NCBI GenBank assembly: GCA_004352715.1 | Contig: SCFE01000050.1 | Span: 1,420,362 to 1,484,361, forward strand | Direction: 5' to 3' | Origin: Hofstenia miamia | Lineage: Eukaryota > Xenacoelomorpha > Acoela | DNA length: 64,000 bases | Part shown: in pieces, positions 36,688-48,640 of the stretch | Layout of the letters: the number at the start of each line of letters is the position of its first letter | How positions within the stretch are numbered: the first letter of the stretch is position 1 | The notes under the pieces: model-generated | Seen by the model: only the letters and a program-made list of their open reading frames with translations | Told to the model about the DNA's origin: nothing | The model's database searches: none | Translations under genes and position numbers: made by a program

Positions 36688-37002
36688 ATGTTTGACAGAG
36701 TTGAAATTTCACCAGATATTGTTAATACTCCCACCCTTGACCTTGAAAATGATACCTGTGAAATTATCGATTATATCAAGTCACAATTAGAAAATACCGG
36801 TTTCACTGCTATAATGGAAGGAAAGAGATGGATATTTCATCCGACATTTAAGTTCAACTTTCGAAAATGTCAAGCAACATCGACTGCAGTTGAGAGTGGG
36901 TTCTGTATGTTGAGGAATCTCTTGTCTTATGACAAAAATCTTAACCACAATAACATATGGAAATTTATTAGTCATGTTCAACGTAAAATTGATCAGAACT
37001 GA
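36688..37002 (+). CDS. assembly duplicate of the 104-codon ORF
   Basis: The sequence is identical to 35380-35694, within the block repeated across the N at 36514. It should not be counted as a second gene without independent support. Confidence 0.3.
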   Translation: MFDRVEISPDIVNTPTLDLENDTCEIIDYIKSQLENTGFTAIMEGKRWIFHPTFKFNFRKCQATSTAVESGFCMLRNLLSYDKNLNHNNIWKFISHVQRKIDQN

Positions 37003-37971
37003 AAAATAAGAAATCAAAAAAATATATTTATTTAGTTTTCAACAATCAAATGTTAGTTGTTTAGTTTGGGAAATGTATTTCAAATGTACCGAATTTGGTG
37101 CAGTCGGGTCACGCTTAGGAATATGGGCCGGGTTGGGTAGTGTCTACATAACATTCGGCTAGGGTCGGGTCCAAAAACTTGAACCTGCCCTGATTCTGAC
37201 AATGCAATGATGTTGATGTTTTCTTAGTGCAGGCTGCTTAAGATTAATATAGTCCTTTCTGTACACTAAGTCGAGGGGGGGGGCAATGTATAATATTTAT
37301 TTATTTAGATCATGAGTAGCCAAACTTGAATTTCGGATTTTTTTAATTGGATTCCTGTATTTTGACATTTAAATATTCTTCAATTAGTTCGAGTTGCATG
37401 TATATTACAATATGTACATTGTTGATTACATGTCCAGATCCAGATATAATTATATCCAAAAATACGTAATGTTACATCATCATGTATATGCGGACTTTTC
37501 AATTGAGATTTGCTTAATAATTTATACTGTATATTGTATATTGAACAATACATTGTAGTCAATTTCTTCTATGTAATATTTAACGTTAAAATAACTAAAA
37601 AATGAAATGAACACAGTTTTTGAACTTGTTTACCATTTGGGTAGAGATAAGATCCCGTAAGTGTAAGTTGATTGACAAACGGAGGGATTTAGCAAAAAGC
37701 AACGAAAATTTAGTGCCATATTAATGGACACATTCAATTAAATTATTTTCAATAATGCAGTACAAATTTCCGCTTTTGATAAAATTTCAAATCGTTTTTC
37801 CACTTTGCTACCATTATTAAAGCGGCTTTTGCCTATACTCTGCGAGAGGCCGCTTTTATATGCACTTTCACTTAAAGTGGATCATTTCAAACTTGGAAAG
37901 GTAGTAGCACAGTTTTAAGATATCAAATTTCAACATCTGAGCAAAAGAACATTGAAAGCATATCAGTCAAT

Positions 37972-40337
37972 CAGAGTTGGAACCCGTTCGACCCGGAAGG
38001 CTGGTTGACAAGCCGGTCGAACAGTACCGGTCGGGTAAGGATTTTTGTCATGCTGTTTGACCGGTGTTCACTTGGCCTACTAATGAGAACTGCGAGTAGA
38101 CCTGAAGCCCACGGTTATTATCTTAGTACAGTAGTCCTAAGATTATGGTGGTGGTCGATTGATAAAATATTTGCTGCAAACTACCACAGATTAATGCGTT
38201 GGTTTTATTTGCATAAAGTGCCTTTGCTTCTGATGCACTCGTTTTCAATGACAGCAATTACTTAGAAAAGTGTAGCTAAAAATGATCAAAAACGCATGAT
38301 AACCATAAAGGCGTATGGATTATGTCACTTTCTTTAGACTTGAAGGTGAAAACGATGCATTTTACATGCTACAAAGTGAGATCATGAAGATTTCAGACAA
38401 TACATGCACATAATACTAAAATTATTGGAATCATTTTGAAAGTTCTTTATATTTTAAAATGCGAAGACAGAATTTCACATTGAATTGGCCCGCTCACAGG
38501 CCAATATTGGTCGGTAAAAGTAGGATTTTCAATTTTTAGCGACATTTTGCGAGTCAGAATTTTTAATATTGTCCAAATTTCGATGTCAATGTTTGGTAAC
38601 AACAAAATAGTGTAATATCTTCATATTGTTTTTGTGATAATTACAATTCGAGTTCTATATATTTGATTGGTGACATTAGAATTAATTTTTTAATTAAATT
38701 ACGTGTATATACCGCCGCTAAGTAGTCGAATTTAAGGTTACTGGCCGCCAACCGGCATCCCAAAAAACTAGTCCTACCAGGCGGCTAAGGATTTCTTGAT
38801 ACAGGTAATTTAATTGCATTTCACATTTTTCTACATTGAATGTGTTGCAATATAAATACGTTCAGTCTTTTCAATTCTGGAAATCGAAATAATTCCAGTT
38901 TCTGTATCCGCAAAGTATTCGTTATACCAGCCTCAAAGGCCAAGTCTGAACTCAAAGTTTCCTCGGCAGGAGATTTTTTTAATGAAAATCGTACCTCTTT
39001 TAAAAAGAGATGCGGTTAAGACATTTGTAGTTTTGAAAGGAGCAAGATTTATAAGCATGTATTTTAAAAATTATTTATAAAAAATGCATATTTTGAGCTC
39101 ATTATGTATTCAATATGACCGAGAATGTATCAAATTACCATAAATCTTTCAAAACAGATATCTCAAAAATGGCTTTAAGGATTTTGATCAAACTTTGTTC
39201 ACATGTTTATTACAACATCGTCTAGTGATTAAAATAATAAAATAAGCATTAGAGCGTTTTAGTTCTAATATTTCATTAGTCACATTTTTTCCTATTTTTC
39301 GCACCACTAATTATATATTCATAAGCATATATCATGGCATTGGAACATCTATATTTAAAAATTCAAAGTTTTAGGCACTAGAGCATAATTAGATCTACAA
39401 AACTACCAAGTGTCATTAACATTACTTGAGTAGATGATTTGAAACTGTGTGGGTATCACAAAAATACAATTCGAGAAATAAGCATATAAACATTATCGAA
39501 ACAAACTCAATTTGTTCAGTCAAGCATGCTCAGCCCTGTGATGGGCTGATTATAAGAAGCTCAAGATACCCTGTAGTATTTATATTTTCTAATCATTTAT
39601 ATAGGAAGGGGTGTTTTGGGGCTAAACAAGAAATTTTTTTTGCTGTTTTAGGACTTTTTTAAATATTATTTTTTAAAAATGGAAAATTACCCCTTTTCAG
39701 TAATATTTCTGAAAAATAATTAATGCGTTCTTAAAATTTATTCATTGAAGTACTACATAAGCTTAATAAATATATATGTATAAATATTATTATTAATGAT
39801 TTTTGAATCTGATCTACTTTAAACTGCACTAATAATTTGCACGCTTTGCAAATCTGAAAAATAATCCAGTTTGAGGTTATAACTTTTTTAGCCATAAATT
39901 GGTGTGTCTTTTTCCTAAACTGTTAGAAAGTGTCCCCAGCGAGTCGCAAATATCACATACGGTACGCCGGTCAAAACCGGTTACAGCGGTAGAGAAAAAT
40001 CTTAGACGGTTCCGTCGGGTAAGCAAAAATCATCACCGGTTCATACTCTGCAATGAATCAATTTTACAACCGTAAACTGCATGGCTTCATCAATACAATG
40101 CCCATTCGTGATAGTGAGAAATCAGAAACAACATTACCTCGCCAGTTTCTTTAGAGCCGATTTTTTTTACTGTTTCCAACGTTGAAAACAACACAAAAAA
40201 GGAAGGAAAACTAACAAATTCTGGGCGCCGGTTAAATTCCTTAAAATAGACAAGCTGACCGGCCGGTTATAGCCGGTTGGAAAAAAGCTTAGCCGGTTCA
40301 GTCGGGTCAGCAAGAATCATAACCGGTTCCAACTCTG
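37972..40337. mobile_element. Non-autonomous hAT element with perfect 8-bp TSD
   Basis: Thirteen-base perfect terminal inverted repeats, CAGAGTTGGAACC (37972) and GGTTCCAACTCTG (ending 40337), are flanked by the 8-bp direct repeat CAGTCAAT (37964-37971 and 40338-40345). CAG-starting TIRs with 8-bp TSDs define hAT elements. The 2366-bp interior has no transposase but many AACCGG/CGGGT iterons at both ends. An 84-bp segment ending at 40050 (…caccggttcatactctg) is a close second copy of the right end, so an older element end lies inside. The right 800 bp is repeated at 40627-41424 by the assembly junction at 40626. Confidence 0.92.
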
Positions 40338-41713
40338 CAGTCAATGTTATGTGATTGACAATACGTTATAACTTGCACTGCTAAAAACCTATCACAAACG
40401 TTACTATCTTATTACATTACAATTTACATTGCATAACGGGCATATTCTCCATATGCACAATTAGAATAGCGGTATTTGTTTAAAGATTATGACCTTTAAA
40501 ATATTCAATAATATTTAAGCAAACACAAGCACATTGAATTATCATTCAAATGTTCGAAAGTAATTACTACATTATCTCACGTTCGTTCTCATCGAGTGTT
40601 CTAGATATAGAACAGACACATCGTTNGATGGGCTGATTATAAGAAGCTCAAGATACCCTGTAGTATTTATATTTTCTAATCATTTATATAGGAAGGGGTG
40701 TTTTGGGGCTAAACAAGAAATTTTTTTTGCTGTTTTAGGACTTTTTTAAATATTATTTTTTAAAAATGGAAAATTACCCCTTTTCAGTAATATTTCTGAA
40801 AAATAATTAATGCGTTCTTAAAATTTATTCATTGAAGTACTACATAAGCTTAATAAATATATATGTATAAATATTATTATTAATGATTTTTTGAATCTGA
40901 TCTACTTTAAACTGCACTAATAATTTGCACGCTTTGCAAATCTGAAAAATAATCCAGTTTGAGGTAATAACTTTTTTAGCCATAAATTGGCGTGTCTTTT
41001 TCCTAAACTGTTAGAAAGTGTCCCCAGCGAGTCGCAAATATCACATACGGTACGCCGGTCAAAACCGGTTACAGCGGTAGAGAAAAATCTTAGACGGTTC
41101 CGTCGGGTAAGCAAAAATCATCACCGGTTCATACTCTGCAATGAATCAATTTTACAACCGTAAACTGCATGGCTTCATCAATACAATGCCCATTCGTGAT
41201 AGTGAGAAATCAGAAACAACATTACCTCGCCAGTTTCTTTAGAGCCGATTTTTTTTACTGTTTCCAACGTTGAAAACAACACAAAAAAGGAAGGAAAACT
41301 AACAAATTCTGGGCGCCGGTTAAATTCCTTAAAATAGACAAGCTGACCGGCCGGTTATAGCCGGTTGGAAAAAAGCTTAGCCGGTTCAGTCGGGTCAGCA
41401 AGAATCATAACCGGTTCCAACTCTGCAGTCAATGTTATGTGATTGACAATACGTTATAACTTGCACTGCTAAAAACCTATCACAAACGTTACTATCTTAT
41501 TACATTACAATTTACATTGCATAAAGGGCATATTCTCCATATGCACAATTAGAATAGCGGTATTTGTTTAAAGATTATGACCTTTAAAATATTCAATAAT
41601 ATTTAAGCAAACACAAGCACATTGAATTATCATTCAAATGTTCGAAAGTAATTACTACATTATCTCACGTTCGTTCTCATCGAGTGTTCTAGATATAGAA
41701 CAGACACATCGTT
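39540..41713. repeat. about 1.09-kb duplication across the single-N junction at 40626
   Basis: 39540-40625 recurs as 40627-41713 with only a few single-base differences (for example one extra T in a T run). The unit runs from inside the hAT element through its right TSD into the first bases of the transporter gene. The first copy of the gene start (from about 40550) stops at the N, which shows that this is contig overlap. Confidence 0.85.
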
Positions 41714-41974
41714 TACTGGAAATTCAATTAACAAAGAAAAGGTATCCAATCGCTGTTCTCTACTTTTTGACATGCTTTCTACAGTGTTTTATTTTGAATT
41801 CATATGGATTCTTGTTCAATGCTTTTCTAAAAACGCAATGCCTTACGTATAATCAGTACAACATCACCCTAGGTACCTTTAGTTTTTCATTAGCAGTTTC
41901 AACCCCATTCTCTTTAATTCTGGTGAAAAAGATTGGGCTTAAGTCATCGTTAATTTTATCATTTGTAAGCGCAT
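41638..41974 (+). CDS. SLC49/FLVCR-like MFS transporter, exon 1
   Basis: ATG at 41638 opens an N-terminal cytoplasmic stretch and then the first MFS helices. A block reads RYPIAVLYFLTCFLQCFILN and continues SYGFL, resembling the RRW…QC…NT.GP start of SLC49A3/A4 and FLVCR proteins. A second helix is followed by LVKKIGLKSSLIL, equivalent to the short loop with basic residues after TM2. SLC49 members carry haem, choline or related small molecules across membranes; the substrate here is unknown. The frame hits TAG at 41986, so a donor must lie before it. GT at 41975 gives the phase that fits exon 2, while GT at 41965 and 41989 do not. The gene start lies only about 210 bp from a hAT insertion. 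Confidence 0.75.
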
Positions 41975-42320
41975 GTCTGATAAATTAGGTTTACTAACGA
42001 ATATTAATTAAAGATTTACAGGTAAACTAAGTTATGGAAACTTATTAAAAGTACTTTTTGTGTATTAGTATGATAGATGATCATCATCGCACTATAAAAA
42101 TGCATAAGGTTATCTAACAGTGTAATCTGAAAATTATGTATATCATTGTGATAATGTATTTGCAACCTTTTTTTGGAAGTATCTAGGACTTTTTCTATAT
42201 TTCAATTAAGGAAATTTTTCCAAATTTTAAAACAAATACACTGTAAATTTTTAAAAAAATTGAATTTTCAGCGCTCTAAAATTTAGCTTGTCAGGCATGC
42301 ATAGGTAGGGTCTCTTATAG

Positions 42321-42810
42321 GGACCATTATCCGAATATTGGCAATCCCTTGCAGTCATATGAGTTTTCCATTATTAGTAGTGGCTCAGGTGATCGTTTCA
42401 GTTAGCGCTGGTCCACCCATTCAATCAATAACTTACGTTTCTATCAATTGGTTTGAAACGAAATATCGTCAATTCTTCTGTGGTTGTTTTCTTCTAGCAG
42501 AAATAGTTGGATTATATTTTGGCTATCCCTTACTAACACTCTTTAATCTAACGTCGTATTCAATAAAACAACTGAATGCTCTAGGATTGGCATATTTCGT
42601 AGTTCAAATAGTTCTACTTATTCTAAATCTAATTATTGTAATTGTATTATTTGAAAATGCTCCAAAACACCCGCCAAGTTTTTACTCAATTTTAATAAGA
42701 AAAAACTCTTTAAAAGATGTTGTTAAGCTTTTACGCTCATTGAAGTTTCATATATGCACTCTTTGTTTTGCTGGAGTCCTCGACTATTTCATCGCTAGTT
42801 TATACCTACG
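42321..42810 (+). CDS. SLC49/FLVCR-like MFS transporter, exon 2
   Basis: It begins after ttatag (acceptor, 42320) and ends at ACG|GTAATA (42811). It reads TIIRILAIPCSHMSFPLLVV, then AQVIVSVSAGPPIQSI, then INWFETKYRQF, the block that in FLVCR-type proteins reads as a conserved Phe after a Trp before a charged cytoplasmic loop. Two or three hydrophobic helices and a basic loop (IRKNSLKDVVKLLRSLKF) follow, as at the centre of MFS proteins. The reading frame is uninterrupted for 163 codons. Splicing to exon 3 is in phase (CG + G, Arg). Confidence 0.8.
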
Positions 42811-43790
42811 GTAATATATTTAACAAGGTGCTCAACAATATGGGTATTGCCTAACCATTTGAATTGACAAAAATTTTTCATGTAAGACTCAAGCTAAAAA
42901 GTTTCATGCCATATTGAATTAGTTCTTATGTAGAAAACAACTATGCTGAAATGTATTAGTTGTATATGAGATAGTAGTGATAAGGAGAACTATGTACCAT
43001 TTTTAAGTTTGGGCTCTCTAACTGTATTGAAAAGATGTTCAATGTAGGGATAAAATTTGCAAAGTAGTGTTTTGGCCTAGAAAGCTTTGTGTTCGTCCAA
43101 TTGATCAAGACATCTTTGCATAAATGACTAAAGAAACACAGAACACAGTTGTAAGTTAAAGTCGAAATGATTTGGAAGGATCAGGGGTGGATATTAAATG
43201 TGTCACTTTCTATGTTCACAGTATTCAATTATCGTTTGTGTAATAATCTTTAAGCATATGCGAAATTTGCAATCGACTTTGAAAATTGACTTTGAATTTA
43301 TTTATTGTTATATTAGCATTAAAATCTTTGAAGCAGTGGACACAAAATTTAACCTCTTCGCTTTGTTTAAGTTTTCTAACAAAGTTTTGTACTAAGAGTA
43401 ATTTGGTGAATAACTGCCTTTTCAAGAGAATCGAGATAACTTAGTTTTGCAGGTTACAGTTTACATCTCAGATCATCTAAGTATAAAGTGTCACTAATCC
43501 TGAGAAATAGATTCAATGAATTAGTTACTATTTTTTGATGTCCTTTGTTTATTATATATTTTTAAAATATCTAATATTTCAGGCTTGGGGTTGAGTTGAC
43601 TAAAATTCAGTCTAGAATATTGAGGGGGCGATTTGAGATTATTCGAAGACAAAACAAAGTCTTGTAATTGGTCGCAGAAGACCAATGCTATCACAACCTT
43701 ACATAATAATACCTAAATGTACTTCTAGTCTAGTATTTGGTATTTGCATACGGAGGTGTAATCCTTAACGTGATCATCTTGTTCAATTAG

Positions 43791-44340
43791 GTATGTCCTA
43801 ATGGCCATTGAGCCTCCATCCTTTGTGATCTATTCTAGCTTCTGCATTTTTCTTTTAATTATTTTTGTTGGAATCGCAATCATATACTTGTACAAAACAA
43901 CTGTGACTTTAAAGTTCGTAATGCAGTTTTACATCGTAGTTGGAACAGTACTACAATACTTTTCGTCATTAATATTTCTTAATGTCATACTAGTTGGGAA
44001 TGCAACACTAAGAAGCATTATGATTCACGTCTTAGATTTGAGTTCAAATCTTTTTGTATTTGTATACACTGCACTCCTGGTCGAAATGGTTACGGATTTA
44101 TTTTTCCCTATCGAAGAGGCTATTTCCATTACAATAATGTTTGCTATTGCCTGCGTCTATCTCACTCTAAATTCGATTGGATTATTGTTATTTGACCCAC
44201 AGTTCATTCTTAAAATTGGCAGTCTTCTGATCATGGGTGGTTTATTTGTATCATTGGTAGGCTCGTTGTTCATTCCATTAAAACTGGAAAATCAACACAT
44301 GGATATTATTGCAAATCCAAAGATGACATTAAACACATAA
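43791..44340 (+). CDS. SLC49/FLVCR-like MFS transporter, exon 3 (C-terminal half)
   Basis: It starts after ttcaattag (43790) in the phase left by exon 2 and runs to TAA at 44338-44340. It encodes a run of hydrophobic helices including FVIYSSFCIFLLIIFVGIAI, a basic TTVTLKF loop, and LLVEMVTDLFFPIEEAIS. That last block corresponds to the E…TYPxxEGTS motif of the FLVCR/SLC49 C-terminal half; here TYP has become LFFP, so the family match is moderate. The three exons sum to about 460 residues, normal for MFS. Possible frame problems exist only at the exon 1 donor. A damaged paralogue of this exon lies at 57121-57652. Confidence 0.82.
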
Positions 44341-44435
44341 AAATGCTTAAATATATGCCTTTATTTATGCATTTCATTTGTAAATATTTAATTGCTTACT
44401 AGTATTAATTGCTAAAACTGTTTTTGAATAGAATC

Positions 44436-44453
44436 AATAAAAAAATCAATAAA
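44436..44453 (+). terminator. tandem AATAAA polyadenylation signals
   Basis: AATAAA occurs at 44436-44441 and again at 44448-44453, about 100 bases after the transporter stop codon, a normal distance for its 3' end. The second may simply be an A-rich coincidence. Confidence 0.55.
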
Positions 44454-44548
44454 ATACTAGAAAATGCATTAATATATTTATAGAGCTATTAAGATTTGCA
44501 GAACAAATATTTATAAACATATTTTAATTTATTTTGCATATATATATA

Positions 44549-44612
44549 TGAAGAAGTAGAAGAAGAAGAAGAAGAAGAAGAAGAAGAAGAAGAAGAAGAA
44601 GAAGAAGAAGAA
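44549..44612. repeat. (GAA)n microsatellite
   Basis: About 20 GAA units (interrupted once by TAG) lie directly after a short AT tract. Confidence 0.95.
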
Positions 44613-45039
44613 TATCTTTATTTAGCAAAGTGCTTAAATTCAAAAAAATTGCTGTTTGCTGTACCAAACGCGTCATGAAAAATATGTGCAAAATAACTAT
44701 TTACAAATTAATATATCATTTATATAATACTATTTAGTTATCTTAGCTTTTATGCCAGGTTCGTAAAATTTGAACCCTTTCCATTAAGTATTTATTAATT
44801 TTGGAGCATACGTTAGGATAAGAAAATTCTTTATTTGAGTTTTGAATTAAAGCTTACTTTTCAGTTTTCGAACATTTACCCGTAAGTCATTCCAGATTTC
44901 TATGGTTGCATTAAGTTTTTTATGTTTTTATTTTTGTCACTAGAATTTGGTGCACCTAAACATGATAATGTGCAGACTTTAGAAGAGGAATTGAATGATT
45001 TTCTATATGTATATGTTATTCAAATAGAACAACAAAAAC

Positions 45040-45181
45040 AGGGCGCATTTTGCCTAAAATAGCACGTGCAATACTTTTGGTGCTTCCTTCTCCAGCCAAT
45101 GCAGAACGTGCATTCTTTACTGAAAATCAGAAGAATCGTCTGAGCATGCAGAGCCTTAAAACCCGTCTTATTTTAAATTGA
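45040..45181 (+). pseudogene. hAT transposase C-terminal dimerisation domain relic
   Basis: The plus strand reads LPKIARAILLVLPSPANAER followed by AFFTENQKNRLSMQSLKTRL and a stop. This is the conserved hAT C-terminal block LPxxAxxxLxxPxSxAxxERxFS…NRLxxxxL; the usual Ser after Phe is Phe-Thr here. Only this tail is recognisable upstream of the LINE remains, and no matching element ends were identified. Confidence 0.75.
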
Positions 45182-45428
45182 TTTTGTGTTAACTTTTTAG
45201 ATAAAACTTTTGGCAAAATTCATTGCTCTTTGATGCCTTTAATTTAGCCATTTCTGTTAAACATATGTTAAATGTTGCAAATTCTGTTAAACAGATCTGT
45301 TATATAATTTAAAATCTGTTAAACAAAAAAACAGTTTCATTTAGTTTAACTGGACATCACTGCGTATGAATAATTCGGAAATTGCAATTTATCGTAAGTC
45401 TTGCTTTTGTTATGGATATCCCAGAATT

Positions 45429-48400
45429 TTAGTTAAGAGATAAAGCACTTGAAATTTGAGTTAAAGTTTTATTGATACTAATAAATTTTTTGAATTTACA
45501 TAAACGTTCCGCCCATTTTATTTGAAAATTGATTTTGTTTAATAATGTTTGACTTATACTATTCAATAAACCATTGTAATATCTAAAATGACTCATTATT
45601 AAGGCACTTACTTTCAAAGATAGAATCGGATCCAATATTTTATGATCCGATCCGATCCGGATCCGAAACCTCATGAATTTTAGTTTTCGATCCGAAACGG
45701 ATCCGAATATAAATAAATATTCTAACAATAAATATACATTGAGTTAAAATATATTTATGTTTTTTTCAGATGCGAATAGAAAATTTTAAGTGCTTCAACA
45801 CGTTTGCGAGATCAAAAATGGACATCTATGATATACCGCGGAGGACAGGGTCGGGCTTGGCCAGAGGTATTGAAAAATGGAGCAACTTACGCAATAGTGC
45901 ATGCAAATCAACTCAAATGTAGTAAATCCTGTACAACGTAAGAGCAATCAGTGTAAAAATCAATGTTAAATTTTGAAATATTACAATAGTATCAAATGTT
46001 CTTCTAGTACTACAATCTAATGCAGTCAATTTCAGTCAAGCAAACCAAAAAATTCAAGAAATTCCTACAATTGTCATCAACTATAATCATAATATATTTA
46101 AAGAGTTTAAACAGTTGAATCACTCTTATTATTACCGCCCTATTAATATTATTATGTGAAAATGCAAAAGTCATAATTTTGCATTATGAATTACGAGTTG
46201 AAGTTGTTTCAAACAAAAAGAAAAATTTACTTCAAAATTATAACTAGGGCAATGAAAACAAGAATAGTACAAGCAATGGCAAATTTGAGAACAAACCCAA
46301 AATTTATATTGCAAGAAATTAAAAAAATTGGAGTAGTGTATTAAAATCCGTTATAGAAAAAATCATTTTTTCAAACGAAATTTAAGATTTAATTATAAAT
46401 TTTGAATTTTCCTTTATATTGAAATTGGATACTAGATTGAACTACAAATTTTAAATTATATAAACCAACATTAAATTAATACCCTATTTTTGCTATGCCA
46501 AAAGCATCGCTTTATTAAAATTATAATAATCACGAACTTTCTGAAAACTAAGTTGTTATTGGCATTGCAAGTCAGTTCTTACATGAGTATTTCTGATTTG
46601 AGAGTATATAATTAAATTTTGGCAGTGTTTGCAGCAACTAAGGTATTCCACTTGTTTCTCTGTGTTTCTTCTGATTTTACACATTTGCAAGTTTACAGAA
46701 ACAAATGTTTTTGGTTGCTTTACAATGTTTTCTTTATGTGATGGCTAACATGAATCGCATTTTCAGATTTGAAATATTCGCCTCCACTTTAATAAGTTGC
46801 TGGAAAAAATAACGCGGAACCTTTTCTTTGAACAATGAAATTCAATTGCAAAATTTCAATTAGATTGAGATTATTAGCACACTTAAAGTGGCATTCAATG
46901 CAAAAATGCGCGTAATGTATACAATGTACAACATACACAATTTTTAAAAATTTTTGGACCCGAAACAGATTCGAAATTTTTTAAAAATGTGGATCCGATC
47001 CGAGATCCGATCCAATTCCATCTCTGCTTACTTTTGCTGGTGCATTTTTATTCCTATAAACTTCGCTATATGTACAGTGCATTTGATTCCCATTACCATT
47101 TTGCGCAGAACAAATAAATTTGGTCGGAATATTGTAATTTATTGTCGATAATTACTCCTAGATACTTCAACTTATCAACGTGGGCAATAGCTGAGTTAGC
47201 AAAATTAAATTTACAAGGCAGATTGTCGCTTTTTGAGAAACGTGAAATTAACAAAATTCAGTTTTTGAGGGATTACCGGCTAAGCAATGCATGTTAATTT
47301 ACTTATGCAAATGCAGGATGTTGGTTTCTAAATTTTATATCGATTTTTCATATGTAAACAGGCAGTAAGTATCATCTGCGTATTGTACAATGTTCATTTA
47401 CGGCTTTATTGAGATTATTTGCATAAAGTGAAAAGATTAAGGGCCCAAAATGTTCCTTGTGGAATAACTTGTAAACATTTCCCCATTTTGATAATGTCCC
47501 ATTAATCTTAAGACGCTGATAGGATATTACTTAAATAGTTACTCATTAACTGCTTAATATTTGAGTCAAATCCTAAATATATTAATTTTTCAAGAATTTT
47601 ATGATCAATTGAATCAAAAGCTTTTGAAAGATCAATGCATGCTATGCCTACATATTCATTGTTATCTAAGCAATTTCGCCAGCACTCAATTGAGTAAAGT
47701 GGTGCATTTTCGTTGAACGTTTTTTACGAAATCCAAATTGTGTTTCAGCGAGAAGTGAGTTTTTTGTAAGGAAAAGGCTCATTTGTTCAAAAAGTAATTT
47801 TTCAAAGATTTTGCTAAAAGGTTAGCTGATCGAAATAGGGCGATAATTTGAACATTTTTGCGGATTAACTTTATTATATAGGGGTGTAACAAATGCCATT
47901 TTTAATAAAGATGGAAATATATTAATTCTTATAAAATTGTTTATTATGAAGCACAGTGGGTACGCAATTTGAGATGCACAGTCCTTAATGCACCACGTTG
48001 GATTTTCAGATGGGCCAAAGATTAATTAATTTTATGACTTGAAATAGCTTTAAAGATTTCCCACCTAGGCACATATCTAAACAAAACGATTTAGAGAAAC
48101 ATTTATTATAGCTTCCATTTTGGTATTGAAATTCGGGTAACTAGATATTGCCCCATATTACCCCTAATTGAAAGCATTTGCGATATTAGAAAAATTTGAA
48201 AGTTTTTCTCCTGTGATAGCTTTTTCACCTCATGTGTAACATTTTCTTGCCGATTGAGGAAAGTATTGATAAATTCCCATCTTTTATAGGAGAAGAAAAA
48301 TTCAAAAATGTTCTGATCATGTAATCAATTTTAGATTTATTCCGGGAAACCTTGTATTTAAGATACATTTCTGGTAACTTATCTGCCAAATATTGCCTAA

Positions 48401-48640
48401 ACGCTATATTTTTAGATTTTATCATCAATTTGATGTCTGATGTTAACCATGGTTTCTCGTTAAATTTCCTCATTGAAGGCTTTTCTATGATTAAAATGAG
48501 TTTTTTGGGACAGAAAAAGCTTACGTAGTTTTCAAAAATAGTAATAAATGTTTCAACCATAGCGTCAATATCCGAATTTATAAAAATATTTTCCCATGTT
48601 TCTTTGCCTAATTGAATTTTTAGTTGCTTTAATGAATTTT
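45429..48640 (-). pseudogene. LINE A: non-LTR reverse transcriptase, split by a hAT insertion
   Basis: On the minus strand, the pre-RT region (from about 48640) reads KPWLTSDIKLMIKSKNIAFR and DKLPEMYLKYKVSRNKSKID. RT blocks follow in changing frames: IACIDLSKAFDSIDHKILEK (about 47600-47670), an IPQGT block (about 47450-47470), QYADDTYCLF with the YADD box (about 47360-47390), and SGNPSKTEF (about 47260). The C-terminus resumes after the hAT as SHFRYYNGLLNSISQTLLNK with WAERL (45485-45600). No endonuclease is visible, so it is 5' truncated. It is dead from stops and frameshifts. The hAT at 45615-47026 splits it, so the LINE is older than that insertion. Confidence 0.85.
45615..47026. mobile_element. 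hAT element (1412 bp) with perfect 8-bp TSD, inserted in LINE A
   Basis: The left end is CAAAGATAGAATCGGATCC (45615) and the right end, inverted, is CAGAGATGGAATTGGATCGG (ending 47026). The 8-bp direct repeat CTTACTTT flanks it exactly (45607-45614 and 47027-47034). Both ends carry many GGATCCGATCC iterons (45635-45715, 46955-47015). The interior has no transposase, so it is non-autonomous. Removing it restores the continuous LINE sequence. Confidence 0.92.

Larger units (their letters stand above)
35207..37821. repeat. 1307-bp identical duplication across the single-N junction at 36514
   Basis: Bases 35207-36513 and 36515-37821 appear identical, with an N exactly between them. Perfect identity over 1.3 kb in a degenerate region, plus the N, points to overlapping contigs concatenated, not a recent tandem duplication. 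ORFs at 35380-35694 and 36688-37002 are therefore probably one locus. Confidence 0.85.

Noticed and set aside
36072-37562. Pair of identical minus-strand 60-codon ORFs (36072-36254, 37380-37562)
   Set aside because: They are copies generated by the N-junction duplication and have no motif.
38005-38265. Plus-strand 86-codon ORF inside the 2.4-kb hAT
   Set aside because: It starts within the subterminal iterons and shows no transposase block. The element appears non-coding.
40917-41114. Minus-strand ORF rich in Arg and Leu
   Set aside because: It is a translation of hAT subterminal iterons within the assembly-duplicated segment.
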